Below are positions 1 to 8,378 of a DNA stretch of 64,000 nt, in pieces. The notes below the pieces were generated by a model. It worked only from the letters and a program-made list of their open reading frames with translations. It was not told where the DNA came from and did no database searches. Both the position numbers and the translations under genes were made by a program. Origin of the DNA: Enterococcus raffinosus (GTDB lineage: Bacteria > Bacillota > Bacilli > Lactobacillales > Enterococcaceae); contig NZ_JXLA01000008.1 of assembly GCF_001886185.1 (NCBI RefSeq), forward strand, positions 61,118 through 125,117, in the 5' to 3' direction. Position 1 is the first letter of the stretch. Each line of letters starts with the position of its first letter.

Positions 1-2
1 TG

Positions 3-740
3 GTTAGTCAAGGTGGCGGACAAGTGGTGGAGGCAGGCTATGCTAATGGCTGCTCGCCAGAGCAAATGGAAATGATGATTACCGATCAAACTGCGGCACT
101 GCTCTACATCAAAAGTCACCATACGGTACAAAAAAGCATGCTGACAGTAGCAGAAGCTGCGGCTGTCGCAAAAAAATATCAGCTGCCCCTGATCGTTGAT
201 GCGGCAGCGGAAGAAGATCTTTATCAGTACAGCAAAGCGGGCGCTGATTTAATCATTTATTCAGGCGCGAAAGCCATCGAAGGTCCTAGCAGCGGTCTAG
301 TCATTGGTAAGAAGCAATACATCGAATGGCTTCGCCTTCAGGGCAAAGGAATTGGACGTGCGATGAAGATTGGTAAAGAAAATGTCATGGGGTTGACCCA
401 AGCGTTAGAGGATCGTTTAGCCAATGGGAGTGAGACGGGTGAGTCGATGAAGCAGCGTCTTGCACCATTCATTGATCAGCTTGATCAAATCGAGAGCTTA
501 GAGGCTAAAAGTGTCCAGGACGGTGCTGGAAGAGCGATCTATCGCGCCAGTGTAAAAGTGCAAAATAAATCCGCTTTCGAAGTAATCGAAGCGTTAAAAG
601 CAGAAGATCCTGCCATCTATACGAGAGAATATCAAGCGAACAACGGCATTATCGAGTTCGATATTCGTGCGGTAAATGAAGCAGAGATGGATAAAATCGT
701 TCGACGATTAAGAGAAATCATGGAGAAGGAGTCTGAATAA
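3..740 (+). CDS. dgaE: DgaE-like PLP-dependent lyase (SelA-like fold), 5' partial
   Basis: The reading frame is open to the window edge (codons from base 3), so the N-terminus is missing and the first GTG at 24 is not the real start. The fold is that of PLP-dependent SelA-like ammonia-lyases. VDAAAEED holds the cofactor-binding Asp and YSGAKAIEGPSSG the probable Schiff-base lysine. Family knowledge: DgaE removes water and ammonia from D-glucosaminate-6-phosphate to give 2-keto-3-deoxygluconate-6-P. The stop codon abuts the ATG of the KDGP-aldolase gene that follows, which is the dgaEF order and supports the substrate class. The exact substrate is inferred; the PTS genes would lie upstream of the window. 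Confidence 0.75.
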   Translation, partial: VSQGGGQVVEAGYANGCSPEQMEMMITDQTAALLYIKSHHTVQKSMLTVAEAAAVAKKYQLPLIVDAAAEEDLYQYSKAGADLIIYSGAKAIEGPSSGLVIGKKQYIEWLRLQGKGIGRAMKIGKENVMGLTQALEDRLANGSETGESMKQRLAPFIDQLDQIESLEAKSVQDGAGRAIYRASVKVQNKSAFEVIEALKAEDPAIYTREYQANNGIIEFDIRAVNEAEMDKIVRRLREIMEKESE

Positions 741-1478
741 ATGTCATTAACCCCAAACTATTATAAAGAGCGAGTATGTCTGAATGTTTTAGCGAACTCA
801 GTTGAAAATGCGCGTGATTGCTATACAGCAGCAGAAGGCCATGTTGTTCTAGGTGTGCTATCAAAAAATTATGAGAGTGACGAAGCGGCTATCGAAGATA
901 TGAAAAACTATCAGGCAGCGACAGAAAATGCGTTGTCTGTAGGCCTTGGTGCTGGCGATCCGAATCAGAGTCAAATGGTTTCGCGTATATCTGGTGAGCT
1001 TCAGCCCCAGCATGTAAACCAAGTCTTCACAGGTGTTGGGACTTCTCGTGCATTGCTTGGACAACAAGATACAGTGATTAACGGCTTAGTGTCACCCTGC
1101 GGCAAGGTTGGCTATGTCAATATCGCAACCGGACCGTTGAGCTCGCAAACCACTGAAGCAATCGTTCCAATCGAAACAGCGATCGCCTTGTTGAAGGATA
1201 TGGGCGGCAGCTCTGTAAAATACTTCCCGATGAAGGGCTTATCCTGCAAGGAAGAATATCAAGCAGTGGCAAAAGCCTGCGCCGAAAATGATTTTTACTT
1301 AGAGCCAACGGGTGGCATCGATTTGGAGAATTTCCAAGAGATCGTCAAAATCGCTCTTGATGCCGGGGTTGAAAAGGTGATCCCTCATGTGTACAGCTCG
1401 ATCATTGATTCCGCAACAGGGGATACGAGACCTGAGGATGTACGCACTTTACTAGATATCGTAAAAGAACTTTTATAG
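741..1478 (+). CDS. dgaF: DgaF-like 2-dehydro-3-deoxyphosphogluconate aldolase
   Basis: A 245-residue TIM-barrel aldolase of the KDGP aldolase family, of normal full length. Residues around VKYFPMKGLSCKEEY carry candidate Schiff-base lysines, and EPTGGID near residue 190 matches a phosphate-binding loop. It would split the keto-deoxy sugar phosphate into pyruvate and glyceraldehyde-3-P, finishing the step begun by the adjacent lyase. The ATG follows the upstream stop directly and GGAGAAGGAG lies just before it, so the two genes are translationally coupled. It is the last gene of its operon; an intrinsic terminator follows. Substrate identity is inferred from the gene pair. Confidence 0.78.
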   Translation: MSLTPNYYKERVCLNVLANSVENARDCYTAAEGHVVLGVLSKNYESDEAAIEDMKNYQAATENALSVGLGAGDPNQSQMVSRISGELQPQHVNQVFTGVGTSRALLGQQDTVINGLVSPCGKVGYVNIATGPLSSQTTEAIVPIETAIALLKDMGGSSVKYFPMKGLSCKEEYQAVAKACAENDFYLEPTGGIDLENFQEIVKIALDAGVEKVIPHVYSSIIDSATGDTRPEDVRTLLDIVKELL

Positions 1479-1490
1479 TTTCTATATAGA

Positions 1491-1520
1491 AGGGCATGGC
1501 AAAAAGCTATGCTCTTTTTT
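1491..1520 (+). terminator. Intrinsic terminator of the dgaEF operon
   Basis: GGGCATGGC, loop AAAAA, then GCTATGCTC and six T. The stem includes two G-U type pairs. It lies 12 bases after the dgaF-like stop. Confidence 0.8.
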
Positions 1521-1555
1521 GATGTGTAAAGTGAAAAACTCCAACCGACAATTCA

Positions 1556-1584
1556 TTGACAGCGCTTTAAAAATGATGTAAGTT
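1556..1584 (+). promoter_or_regulatory. Candidate sigma-A promoter for the 1668 gene
   Basis: TTGACA (1556-1561), a 17-base spacer and TAAGTT (1579-1584). The -35 is perfect and the -10 is weak. It gives a leader of roughly 75 bases. Confidence 0.5.
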
Positions 1585-1667
1585 AAAAGACAATATAGAG
1601 TAACAGATATTTTTTTAGCTACGTTCGTGAATAAACGCACAAAATAAATGGAGTAGGAGGAAACGAA

Positions 1668-2102
1668 ATGATCGAAACTTTTGTATTTTCAAGTGAGAGT
1701 ATTTTTTTACGAGAAGAAAATCAAGCAAATGTTCAACCGCTGCTGGACTATTTAAAAAGTCGGAAGCAGCAAATCGGAATGGTCTTCTATGATCAAGCGA
1801 CGATGAACAATGTCTTGCTGGAGCATCATTTAGCGGATTATTTGGACTTTTCTATCAATGGTGAAGTTGCCGGAACGGTTCCTCAGGGGTTAGTGGACTT
1901 TCTGAAGGTTGAATTGAGTCATCAAAAGGTCAATTTCATCTCGAATTCTCTGGAACAATTGCAAGAAGCCGAAGCGTTAGGCTTCAAACCAATCTATATC
2001 GCTGAAGACTGCGATAAAGAAGATACGCCTTGTAGAGCCTTTAGAGATTTTAACCAGCTGCATATTGGCGTGATTGAAAACCGCTTCGAAAAATTAATGT
2101 AA
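1668..2102 (+). CDS. Small HAD-like protein of unknown function
   Basis: 144 residues, ATG preceded by GGAGTAGGAGG. The middle and C-terminal parts resemble a HAD-hydrolase core: VNFISNSLEQLQEAEALGFKPIYI looks like the strand, Ser and helix of HAD motif II followed by the next strand. The N-terminus (FVFSSESIFL) sits where DxDxT should be but has no aspartates. This suggests a reduced or catalytically inactive HAD relative; I cannot name a substrate. It is monocistronic, with its own promoter and terminator. No signal peptide or membrane segment is visible. Confidence 0.5.
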   Translation: MIETFVFSSESIFLREENQANVQPLLDYLKSRKQQIGMVFYDQATMNNVLLEHHLADYLDFSINGEVAGTVPQGLVDFLKVELSHQKVNFISNSLEQLQEAEALGFKPIYIAEDCDKEDTPCRAFRDFNQLHIGVIENRFEKLM

Positions 2103-2128
2103 ACGACTAAATTGAATCGTAAAGCAGA

Positions 2129-2170
2129 AGCCCTTGGCAGTTTTTAAAAGAAAATTGTCGAGGGCTTTTT
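2129..2170 (+). terminator. Intrinsic terminator after the HAD-like gene
   Basis: AGCCCTTGGCA pairs with TTGTCGAGGGCT across an A/T-rich loop and is followed by a T tract. Confidence 0.75.
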
Positions 2171-2341
2171 GTATGTTATTTCGTAACGGATATTTAGGTC
2201 GAAAAACAAGGGATAATATAATACAACTTTTTAAAATGAGAAATGCTCAGTATAATTTAATAATAAACGTAAGATTTTTGGGTTTTATTTAATGAAGGTT
2301 GTGGTTGTTAGATTTCTAAAGAAAACGCTTAAAACTTTGTG

Positions 2342-2369
2342 TTGACAATCTTTTCGCAACTGGTATAAT
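2342..2369 (+). promoter_or_regulatory. Strong sigma-A promoter of the peptide ABC operon
   Basis: TTGACA (2342-2347), a 16-base spacer ending TGG, and TATAAT (2364-2369): both hexamers are perfect and the TGn extension is present. Just upstream (about 2318-2333) AAGAAAACGCTTAAA resembles a catabolite-response element with two mismatches. The 120-base leader contains an imperfect inverted repeat (AAATATTTTTCGAA at 2378, TTCGAATATTT at 2415) that could fold over the early transcript. Between 2170 and 2340 I see nothing else. Confidence 0.75.
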
Positions 2370-2495
2370 CAAAAAATAAAATATTTTTCGAAAATTCTGA
2401 ATAAAAGAACAGCGTTCGAATATTTGTTAAATTAGAACGATCAGTTATTTTTTAACCTTAATTTAAAAATTAGAAGGCAGGGAGTTAATTATTTT

Positions 2496-3488
2496 ATGGA
2501 GAAAGAACTGCTGCGGGTCGAGGACCTTACAGTCAAATTTCGCACCTATAACGGAGAGGTAACTGCCGTAAATAATTTAGAGCTTCTATTAAATGAAAAT
2601 GAAACATTAGGGATCGTTGGAGAAAGCGGCAGCGGGAAAAGTGTGACGTCATTAAGTATCATGGGATTATTAGAGGAATCCACCAGTTCAGTTAGCGGAA
2701 GAGCGCTGTTCAAAGGAACGGATCTGATCGCCATGAAGGAAAAGGAGAAGCAGGAGTATCGCGGCAATCATTTAGCGATGATCTTCCAAGAACCGATGAC
2801 TTCTTTGAATCCGCTTCATAAATGCGGCAATCAAATCATTGAATCTATGTTGATTCATACGGACATCTCAAAAGCGGAGGCGAAAGAAAAGGCGATCGAA
2901 CTGCTGAAGCTCGTGGGAATACCTGCACCAGAGCAGCGCTTTAACGAATATCCACATCAAATGTCTGGTGGGATGCGTCAACGGGTCATGATTGCAATGG
3001 CTTTAGCTTGTGATCCGCAGCTATTGATCGCGGATGAACCGACGACCGCATTGGACGTGACGATTCAGGCACAGATTCTAGAAGTTCTAAAGGAATTGAG
3101 AGATCGCCTCAAGATGGGGATCATCCTCATTACACATGATTTAGGCGTGGTGTCCGAAGTCTGCGACCGCGTGATCGTTATGTACACGGGGAAGGTTGTT
3201 GAGCAAGGATTAATTCGTGAAATATTAGACAAACCTAAGCATCCTTATACGGAGGGTTTGATTGCAGCGATACCGAATATCCAGGATGAAAAAGGAAAAT
3301 TAAGCAGCATCGAGGGAATGGTCCCACAGCTGGACAACATGCCGAAAGGCTGCAGCTTCCATCCTCGCTGTCCTTACGCGATGGCTATTTGTAAAGAAAA
3401 ACGACCAGCATTAACAACGGATGAGAATGGTCGAAAGGTTCGCTGCTTTAAGTATTCGATGGAAGAAGAGACCGAGGTGACGACGTAA
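2496..3488 (+). CDS. dppD: Di/oligopeptide ABC transporter ATP-binding protein (DppD/OppD type)
   Basis: 330 residues, the normal length for DppD/OppD. Walker A GESGSGKS (about residue 42), signature MSGGMRQRV (about 158), Walker B LLIADEPTTALD (about 178), then the switch histidine in LITHDLG. The C-terminal extension carries GCSFHPRCPYAMAIC, the cysteine motif typical of oligopeptide-importer ATPases. First gene of the five-gene operon, joined end to end with the second ATPase gene. It should power uptake of peptides, or less likely nickel or a glycoside; only a binding assay can separate these. RBS GGGAG lies about 11 bases before the ATG. Confidence 0.85.
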   Translation: MEKELLRVEDLTVKFRTYNGEVTAVNNLELLLNENETLGIVGESGSGKSVTSLSIMGLLEESTSSVSGRALFKGTDLIAMKEKEKQEYRGNHLAMIFQEPMTSLNPLHKCGNQIIESMLIHTDISKAEAKEKAIELLKLVGIPAPEQRFNEYPHQMSGGMRQRVMIAMALACDPQLLIADEPTTALDVTIQAQILEVLKELRDRLKMGIILITHDLGVVSEVCDRVIVMYTGKVVEQGLIREILDKPKHPYTEGLIAAIPNIQDEKGKLSSIEGMVPQLDNMPKGCSFHPRCPYAMAICKEKRPALTTDENGRKVRCFKYSMEEETEVTT

Positions 3489-4472
3489 ATGATGACGCAA
3501 GAACCGATTATTAGGATGGAAAATGTCAAACAATATTTTGAGATTCGCGACAGTAAAGGGAAAAAGGGCACGCTGAAGGCAGTTGATGATGTGTCCTTAA
3601 CCGTCAACAAAGGCGAGACTTTTGGAATTGTAGGCGAGAGCGGCTGCGGCAAGAGTACCTTGGGAAAGACTATGCTAAACCTTGGTGCTATAACGGACGG
3701 AACGATCATTATCGATGGGCAAGATGTCAGCGCCTTTAAGAACCGAAAAGAAAAAGTGGCCTTTGGGTCAAAGGTTCAGCTCGTTTTTCAGGACCCGTCA
3801 GCCTGTTTGAATCCGCGAAATAAGATCAAAGATATCTTGGCGGAGCCTTTTCAAATACACCATAAAAAAGACATGACCAAAGCAGAGATCGAAGCGGAAA
3901 TTGATCGCTTGCTGACAATGGTCGGGTTAGCACCAGATTATAAGCAGCGCTATCCTCATGAGATGTCCGGTGGTCAGAAGCAGCGGATCGGAATTGCTCG
4001 AGCGCTAGCTCTAAAACCTGATATCATCATTTGCGACGAACCTGTTTCAGCCTTAGACGTATCGATCCAGGCACAGGTGATCAATCTGTTGGTGGAGCTG
4101 CAGAAGCAGATGAACCTCACTTATTTCTTCATTTCTCATGATTTAGGGGTGGTTTATCACCTATGTGATCGAATCGCGGTGATGTATTTAGGGAATGTCG
4201 TGGAATTAGCAGATCGTGATGCTCTATATAAAGACACCCTGCATCCATATACTAAAGCTTTAATTTCAGCAGCACCAACGATCGACAAGGAAAAGACGGA
4301 ACGGATCGTCTTGACTGGCGATGTGCCGAGTCCGGCAAATCCGCCTAAGGGCTGCAAATTCCATACACGCTGTCCATTTGCAATGGAAAAGTGCAAGACG
4401 GTAGTTCCGGAGCTGCAGGAAGTGAAGGACCAGCATTTTGTCGCCTGTCATTTACACAGTAAAGAGGGTTAA
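3489..4472 (+). CDS. dppF: Di/oligopeptide ABC transporter ATP-binding protein (DppF/OppF type)
   Basis: Partner ATPase, 327 residues. Walker A GESGCGKST, signature MSGGQKQRI, Walker B IIICDEPVSALD, H-loop FISHDLG, and the C-terminal GCKFHTRCPFAMEKC motif. Its ATG follows the DppD-like stop immediately (ATGATG gives two possible starts one codon apart). With the preceding subunit it forms the nucleotide-binding heterodimer at the inner face of the membrane. Confidence 0.85.
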   Translation: MMTQEPIIRMENVKQYFEIRDSKGKKGTLKAVDDVSLTVNKGETFGIVGESGCGKSTLGKTMLNLGAITDGTIIIDGQDVSAFKNRKEKVAFGSKVQLVFQDPSACLNPRNKIKDILAEPFQIHHKKDMTKAEIEAEIDRLLTMVGLAPDYKQRYPHEMSGGQKQRIGIARALALKPDIIICDEPVSALDVSIQAQVINLLVELQKQMNLTYFFISHDLGVVYHLCDRIAVMYLGNVVELADRDALYKDTLHPYTKALISAAPTIDKEKTERIVLTGDVPSPANPPKGCKFHTRCPFAMEKCKTVVPELQEVKDQHFVACHLHSKEG

Positions 4473-4476
4473 CATT

Positions 4477-4549
4477 CCGCGTTTCAACAAGATTCGCGGG
4501 GGAGACTGCGGCATAAAAATCAGACTTAATTTTTCTTCTGAAAAATTAA
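4477..4549 (+). other. Intercistronic hairpins between the ATPase and binding-protein genes
   Basis: Two stems: CCGCG (4477) with CGCGG (4495), and a perfect 10-bp stem TTAATTTTTC / GAAAAATTAA (4526-4549, loop TTCT). No long T tract follows, so this is more likely an mRNA-stabilising or processing site that raises expression of the binding protein than a full terminator. Confidence 0.5.
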
Positions 4550-4584
4550 ATACATTTAGCAAAAATAAGGAGGAGTACTAGGGT

Positions 4585-6189
4585 ATGAAAAAAAGAAAGA
4601 TGTTGTGGAGCGTCATTTGTTTAGTGATGTTAACACTTGCCGGTTGTGGTGGCGGTGGCGGCAGCACTGACGGGTCAAACGATGGTGGCGGCAGCGGGGA
4701 TGGCGACAAGACATTGGTAGTCGGGATGGCATCTGATTTGAAGACTTTGGATCCTCATCATGGCTATGAGGTATACGGCAATATGGTGTATTACGCGATG
4801 TATGATTATTTATATCGAACTTATGAATCCTCTACACCAGAGCCTTCATTAGCAGAATCACATGAATTAGATGAATCTCAAAAGGTTCACACGTTCAAAA
4901 TCAAAGAAGGAGTGAAATTCTCAAGCGGGAATGAGTTGACGTCAAAAGACGTGAAGTTCAGTGTCATGCGGACAAAAAATCTAAAAAGTAATACGACTCA
5001 TCATACGGAAAATGTTGAAAGTATCGAAACACCGGATGACTATACCGTGAAGTTTACATTGAAGGAGCCAGATGCAGCCTTCTTAGTGAAGCTTGCGAAC
5101 AATTCCTTTGCAATTTTGGATTCAGAAGTAGTGAAAGAACATGGTGGTACCGATGCAGAGGATGCCTCTTCTAAGGATACGGCTGAAAAATGGTTGAATT
5201 CAAACTCAGCGGGATCAGGAGCCTATGTCTTAGACAAATGGAAACAAAATGAAGAACTTAGTTTGGTCAAGAATGATGACTACTGGGGTGAAGTGAAGAA
5301 CGATAAAGTCATCTGTAAGGAAATTCCAGATGTGAATACGCAGATTCAAATGTTGAAACAAGGGGATATTGATATAGCCTTGGGAATCGGTGTAGATAAC
5401 GTTTCTCAACTGAAGGATCAAGAAGGCGTGAAAATTAAGAATTATGTTGGTTCGACAACAACCTTCTTATTGATGAACCAAGATGAGGAAATCGGCGGAC
5501 CAATGGCGAATCCAAAAGTCCAGGAAGCGGTTCGTAAGGCCATCAATTATAAAGAATTACTCGAAATTTCAGGCGATCAAGCCGTTCTTCCACTAAATAT
5601 CGTACCGAAAGGCTTTGTGGGCGCATTAGAGAAGGAAAAGGATTATCAAGACTTAGACGAAGCGAAGAAATTAATGGAAGAAGCTGGTTACAAAGATGGC
5701 TTTGACATTAAGTTCACTGTCGCAACCTTCGATACAGAAGGAATGTCATGGACGACTTTAGGTCAAAAAATCAAAGATGACCTGGAAAAAATCGGGATCA
5801 ATGCGAAGATCGAAACATCTGAGATCGGTGTGGTTATCGATTCTTATCGTGAAGGAAAAGAAGCTTTCTTAATGATGCATTGGCATCCAGATTACATGGA
5901 TATCAACAACCAATTAGCCTTCTTACCAGGTGATACAGTTGGCGAACGGGCGAAATGGATGGATACTTCGAATGCGAAGATGGAAGAATTGAAAAAAACG
6001 ATTCAAACAGAATCAGATGAAGAAAAACGTTCGGCAGCATCTGAAGAATTACAAAAATTATTGGCAGATGACATGCCTTATGCTTTCTTAGTTCAGCATC
6101 CAAAAGTATTGGCTTACCGAGACAGCTTGAAGGGTGTCAACTACTACGAAGTACAAAAAATCAATTTCCAAGATGTCAGTATCAACTAA
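4585..6189 (+). CDS. dppA: Peptide-binding lipoprotein of the ABC importer (SBP family 5)
   Basis: 534 residues, typical of cluster C (family 5) binding proteins. The N-terminus has a lysine-rich stretch, a hydrophobic core and lipobox LAGC, so it should be lipidated and anchored on the outer face of the membrane. A Gly/Ser/Asp linker follows. Family features: VVGMASDLKTLDPHHGYE at the start of the mature domain and the later FKIKEGVKFSSGNELTSKDV block. Strong RBS AAGGAGGAG. It delivers substrate to the two permeases encoded next. It lies behind the ATPases rather than first in the operon, an alternative order seen in other Firmicutes. Confidence 0.85.
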   Translation: MKKRKMLWSVICLVMLTLAGCGGGGGSTDGSNDGGGSGDGDKTLVVGMASDLKTLDPHHGYEVYGNMVYYAMYDYLYRTYESSTPEPSLAESHELDESQKVHTFKIKEGVKFSSGNELTSKDVKFSVMRTKNLKSNTTHHTENVESIETPDDYTVKFTLKEPDAAFLVKLANNSFAILDSEVVKEHGGTDAEDASSKDTAEKWLNSNSAGSGAYVLDKWKQNEELSLVKNDDYWGEVKNDKVICKEIPDVNTQIQMLKQGDIDIALGIGVDNVSQLKDQEGVKIKNYVGSTTTFLLMNQDEEIGGPMANPKVQEAVRKAINYKELLEISGDQAVLPLNIVPKGFVGALEKEKDYQDLDEAKKLMEEAGYKDGFDIKFTVATFDTEGMSWTTLGQKIKDDLEKIGINAKIETSEIGVVIDSYREGKEAFLMMHWHPDYMDINNQLAFLPGDTVGERAKWMDTSNAKMEELKKTIQTESDEEKRSAASEELQKLLADDMPYAFLVQHPKVLAYRDSLKGVNYYEVQKINFQDVSIN

Positions 6190-6213
6190 CCAAAGAGCAA
6201 GGGGCAAAAGTAT

Positions 6214-7236
6214 ATGAGGAATATGGCTAGGTTTTTATTACGGCGCTTAGTATTTGTTTGCTTTTTGATCATTGGGGTGACGTTTTTAGTATTCATGATC
6301 TCACACCTCGTTCCCAGTGATCCAATTGCATCCAATATGAGTCCAAACGCGATGAGCGATCCTGTGGCGGTGGCGGCGTACAAAGCACGCTGGGGATTGG
6401 ACAAACCGTTAATGGAGCAATACTTTATCTATCTGAGCAACTTGTTGCGGGGAGATCTTGGGACTTCGATTCGCACCGGTAATCCTGTTATCAGTGATTT
6501 AAAACAGTTTTTCCCTGCGACTTTGGAACTATCCATCATGGCGATGCTGATCGCGGTGTTATTCGGGATCACGTTTGGGATCATCTCTGCGGTTTATCGC
6601 AACAAGCCGTTTGATTATCTAGTTCGTACTATCTCAATCAGCGGGGTCTCGATCCCGAACTTCTGGTTTGCATTAGTCATGTTGCTGCTGTTTTACTCTA
6701 AGTGGCAGCTGTTTCCAGGCGGTGGACGAGTCAGCTCTCGAATATCGGCGCCAACAGGCGGGACAGGGCTTTATGTCTTAGATGCACTAATAAGTGGCAA
6801 TTGGGCATTACTTAACGATGCCCTCTCCCATTTGATTCTGCCGGCGATTGTACTGGGATTCTTTACCATGGGACTCATCTCACGGCAGACCCGCTCAAAC
6901 TTGCTGGAGGTTTCTTCATTGGACTATATTCGAACAGCAAAGGCGAAGGGCTTGTCTCAGCGTCAGATCGTGTTACGTCATGCGTTGGGAAATGCCTTGA
7001 TTCCTGTCATTACTGTTATGGGAATGGGCTTTAGTAACCTGTTAGGCGGGATGGTCTTTGTAGAAAAGATCTTTTCGTGGCCGGGAATCGGGCAATATGC
7101 GTATCTTTCAGCAACGACACTGGATTTTCCAGCAATCTGCGGCGTTTCACTATTGATCGCTATGGTCAACGTCCTGCTGAATCTCTTGATCGACATCCTT
7201 TATGGAGTCATTGATCCGAGAGTGAGGTACAGCTGA
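6214..7236 (+). CDS. dppB: Peptide ABC transporter permease (DppB/OppB type)
   Basis: 340 residues with about six membrane helices. The first (FLLRRLVFVCFLIIGVTFLVF) opens directly at the N-terminus, as in DppB. The periplasmic-type loop ARWGLDKPLMEQYFIYLSN and the cytoplasmic coupling segment with YIRTAKAKGLSQRQIVLRHALGNAL (EAA loop) are characteristic. It forms half of the translocation channel. Its last codons overlap the start of the next permease by one base (TGATG), indicating coupled translation. Confidence 0.88.
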   Translation: MRNMARFLLRRLVFVCFLIIGVTFLVFMISHLVPSDPIASNMSPNAMSDPVAVAAYKARWGLDKPLMEQYFIYLSNLLRGDLGTSIRTGNPVISDLKQFFPATLELSIMAMLIAVLFGITFGIISAVYRNKPFDYLVRTISISGVSIPNFWFALVMLLLFYSKWQLFPGGGRVSSRISAPTGGTGLYVLDALISGNWALLNDALSHLILPAIVLGFFTMGLISRQTRSNLLEVSSLDYIRTAKAKGLSQRQIVLRHALGNALIPVITVMGMGFSNLLGGMVFVEKIFSWPGIGQYAYLSATTLDFPAICGVSLLIAMVNVLLNLLIDILYGVIDPRVRYS

Positions 7237-8063
7237 TGAAACGATTGTTAAGACAGAAGAACTTCTTATTTAAATTAGGATTGGTCATTTGTGTGTTGTG
7301 GGTGATTGTGGCGATCCTTGCACCAATAATCGTTCCGAAAAACCCATTAGCTCAAGATATGGCGGGACGCTTCTTATCTCCAGGATCGTCTGGGCATTTA
7401 CTAGGAACAGATGAATTGGGACGAGATGTATTTTCTCGTGTGTTGATGGGGAGCCGGGTTTCGATTACTGCGGGACTAGTAACTGTTTGTATCACAATTG
7501 TCATTGGCACCATCTATGGTGGGATTGCCGGATATGTCGGTGGTATCATCGATGATGTCATGATGCGTTTCGCAGAGCTGATCGCCGCCTTTCCACCATT
7601 GATTTTGGCGATGGTCATTGCCGCGGCGTTGGGGCCAAGTATCTTCAATTCAGTGTTGGCGATGACGATTATTTGGTGGCCCAACTATGCGCGACTAATG
7701 CGAAGTCTCGTGATTACTTTGAAGGAAAATGAATATATCGTCGCCTCCAAAGTGTTAGGAGCAAGTCATTTGCGCATCTTGGTGAAGGAAATCGTACCGA
7801 ATGCGTTGGGGTCACTCTTGGTTATGGCGACACTGGATATCGGGAACGCGATCGTAACATTCTCAGGACTAAGCTTCTTGGGGTTAGGGACACAACCACC
7901 AACGCCTGAATGGGGCTCAATGGTCTCTGACGGTGTCAATAATATGAACTATTGGTGGATCTCCACCTTCCCGGGTGTGGCGATCTTCTCTATGTCGATC
8001 GGCGCTAACTTTGTGGGTGATGGTCTACGAGATTACATCGATCCAAAAATCAAAAATAAATAG
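7236..8063 (+). CDS. dppC: Peptide ABC transporter permease (DppC/OppC type)
   Basis: 275 residues. N-terminal helix, then the DppC hallmark HLLGTDELGRDVFSRVLMGSRVS, and EAA loop EYIVASKVLGASHLRILVKEIVPNAL. The C-terminal GLSFLGLGTQPPTPEWGSMVSDG matches the family. It completes the channel. Last gene of the operon, followed by a terminator. Confidence 0.88.
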   Translation: MKRLLRQKNFLFKLGLVICVLWVIVAILAPIIVPKNPLAQDMAGRFLSPGSSGHLLGTDELGRDVFSRVLMGSRVSITAGLVTVCITIVIGTIYGGIAGYVGGIIDDVMMRFAELIAAFPPLILAMVIAAALGPSIFNSVLAMTIIWWPNYARLMRSLVITLKENEYIVASKVLGASHLRILVKEIVPNALGSLLVMATLDIGNAIVTFSGLSFLGLGTQPPTPEWGSMVSDGVNNMNYWWISTFPGVAIFSMSIGANFVGDGLRDYIDPKIKNK

Positions 8064-8073
8064 ATCAACAACG

Positions 8074-8109
8074 TCTGACTTAGGAAAATTGCTAAGTCAG
8101 ATTTTTTTT
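8074..8109 (+). terminator. Intrinsic terminator of the peptide ABC operon
   Basis: TCTGACTTAG, eight-base loop, CTAAGTCAGA, then eight T: a perfect 10-bp stem. The following 8110-8378 holds no clear gene. A 19-codon TTG-start frame at 8264-8323 has an AGGAGG before it but no other support. Confidence 0.9.
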
Positions 8110-8378
8110 GCTCCAAATCAAGAAATAGTAAATGGGTGTCGCAAAATCAATAGGAATGAAAGCTTGCAATGTCAATAAAATGAATACATACAGAAAAAGC
8201 AAACACTTTTTTCAAAGTTTTGTAAAAATGAATTTAACAGTTGTTTTGAATCAGGAGGAATCATTGATAATTATAAATTATATATTCTTTTTCGAAAGAA
8301 ATTATTTTAATAATGAAATGTGATAAACTTATTATTGAAAAAGCCACACAGTGATATGAAAGAGAGAAGGTGAAGACT

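Noticed and set aside
8264..8323. 19-codon TTG-start micro-frame with AGGAGG
   Set aside because: Only the SD-like sequence supports it; the DNA is extremely A/T-rich, where such frames are frequent. Mentioned but not called.
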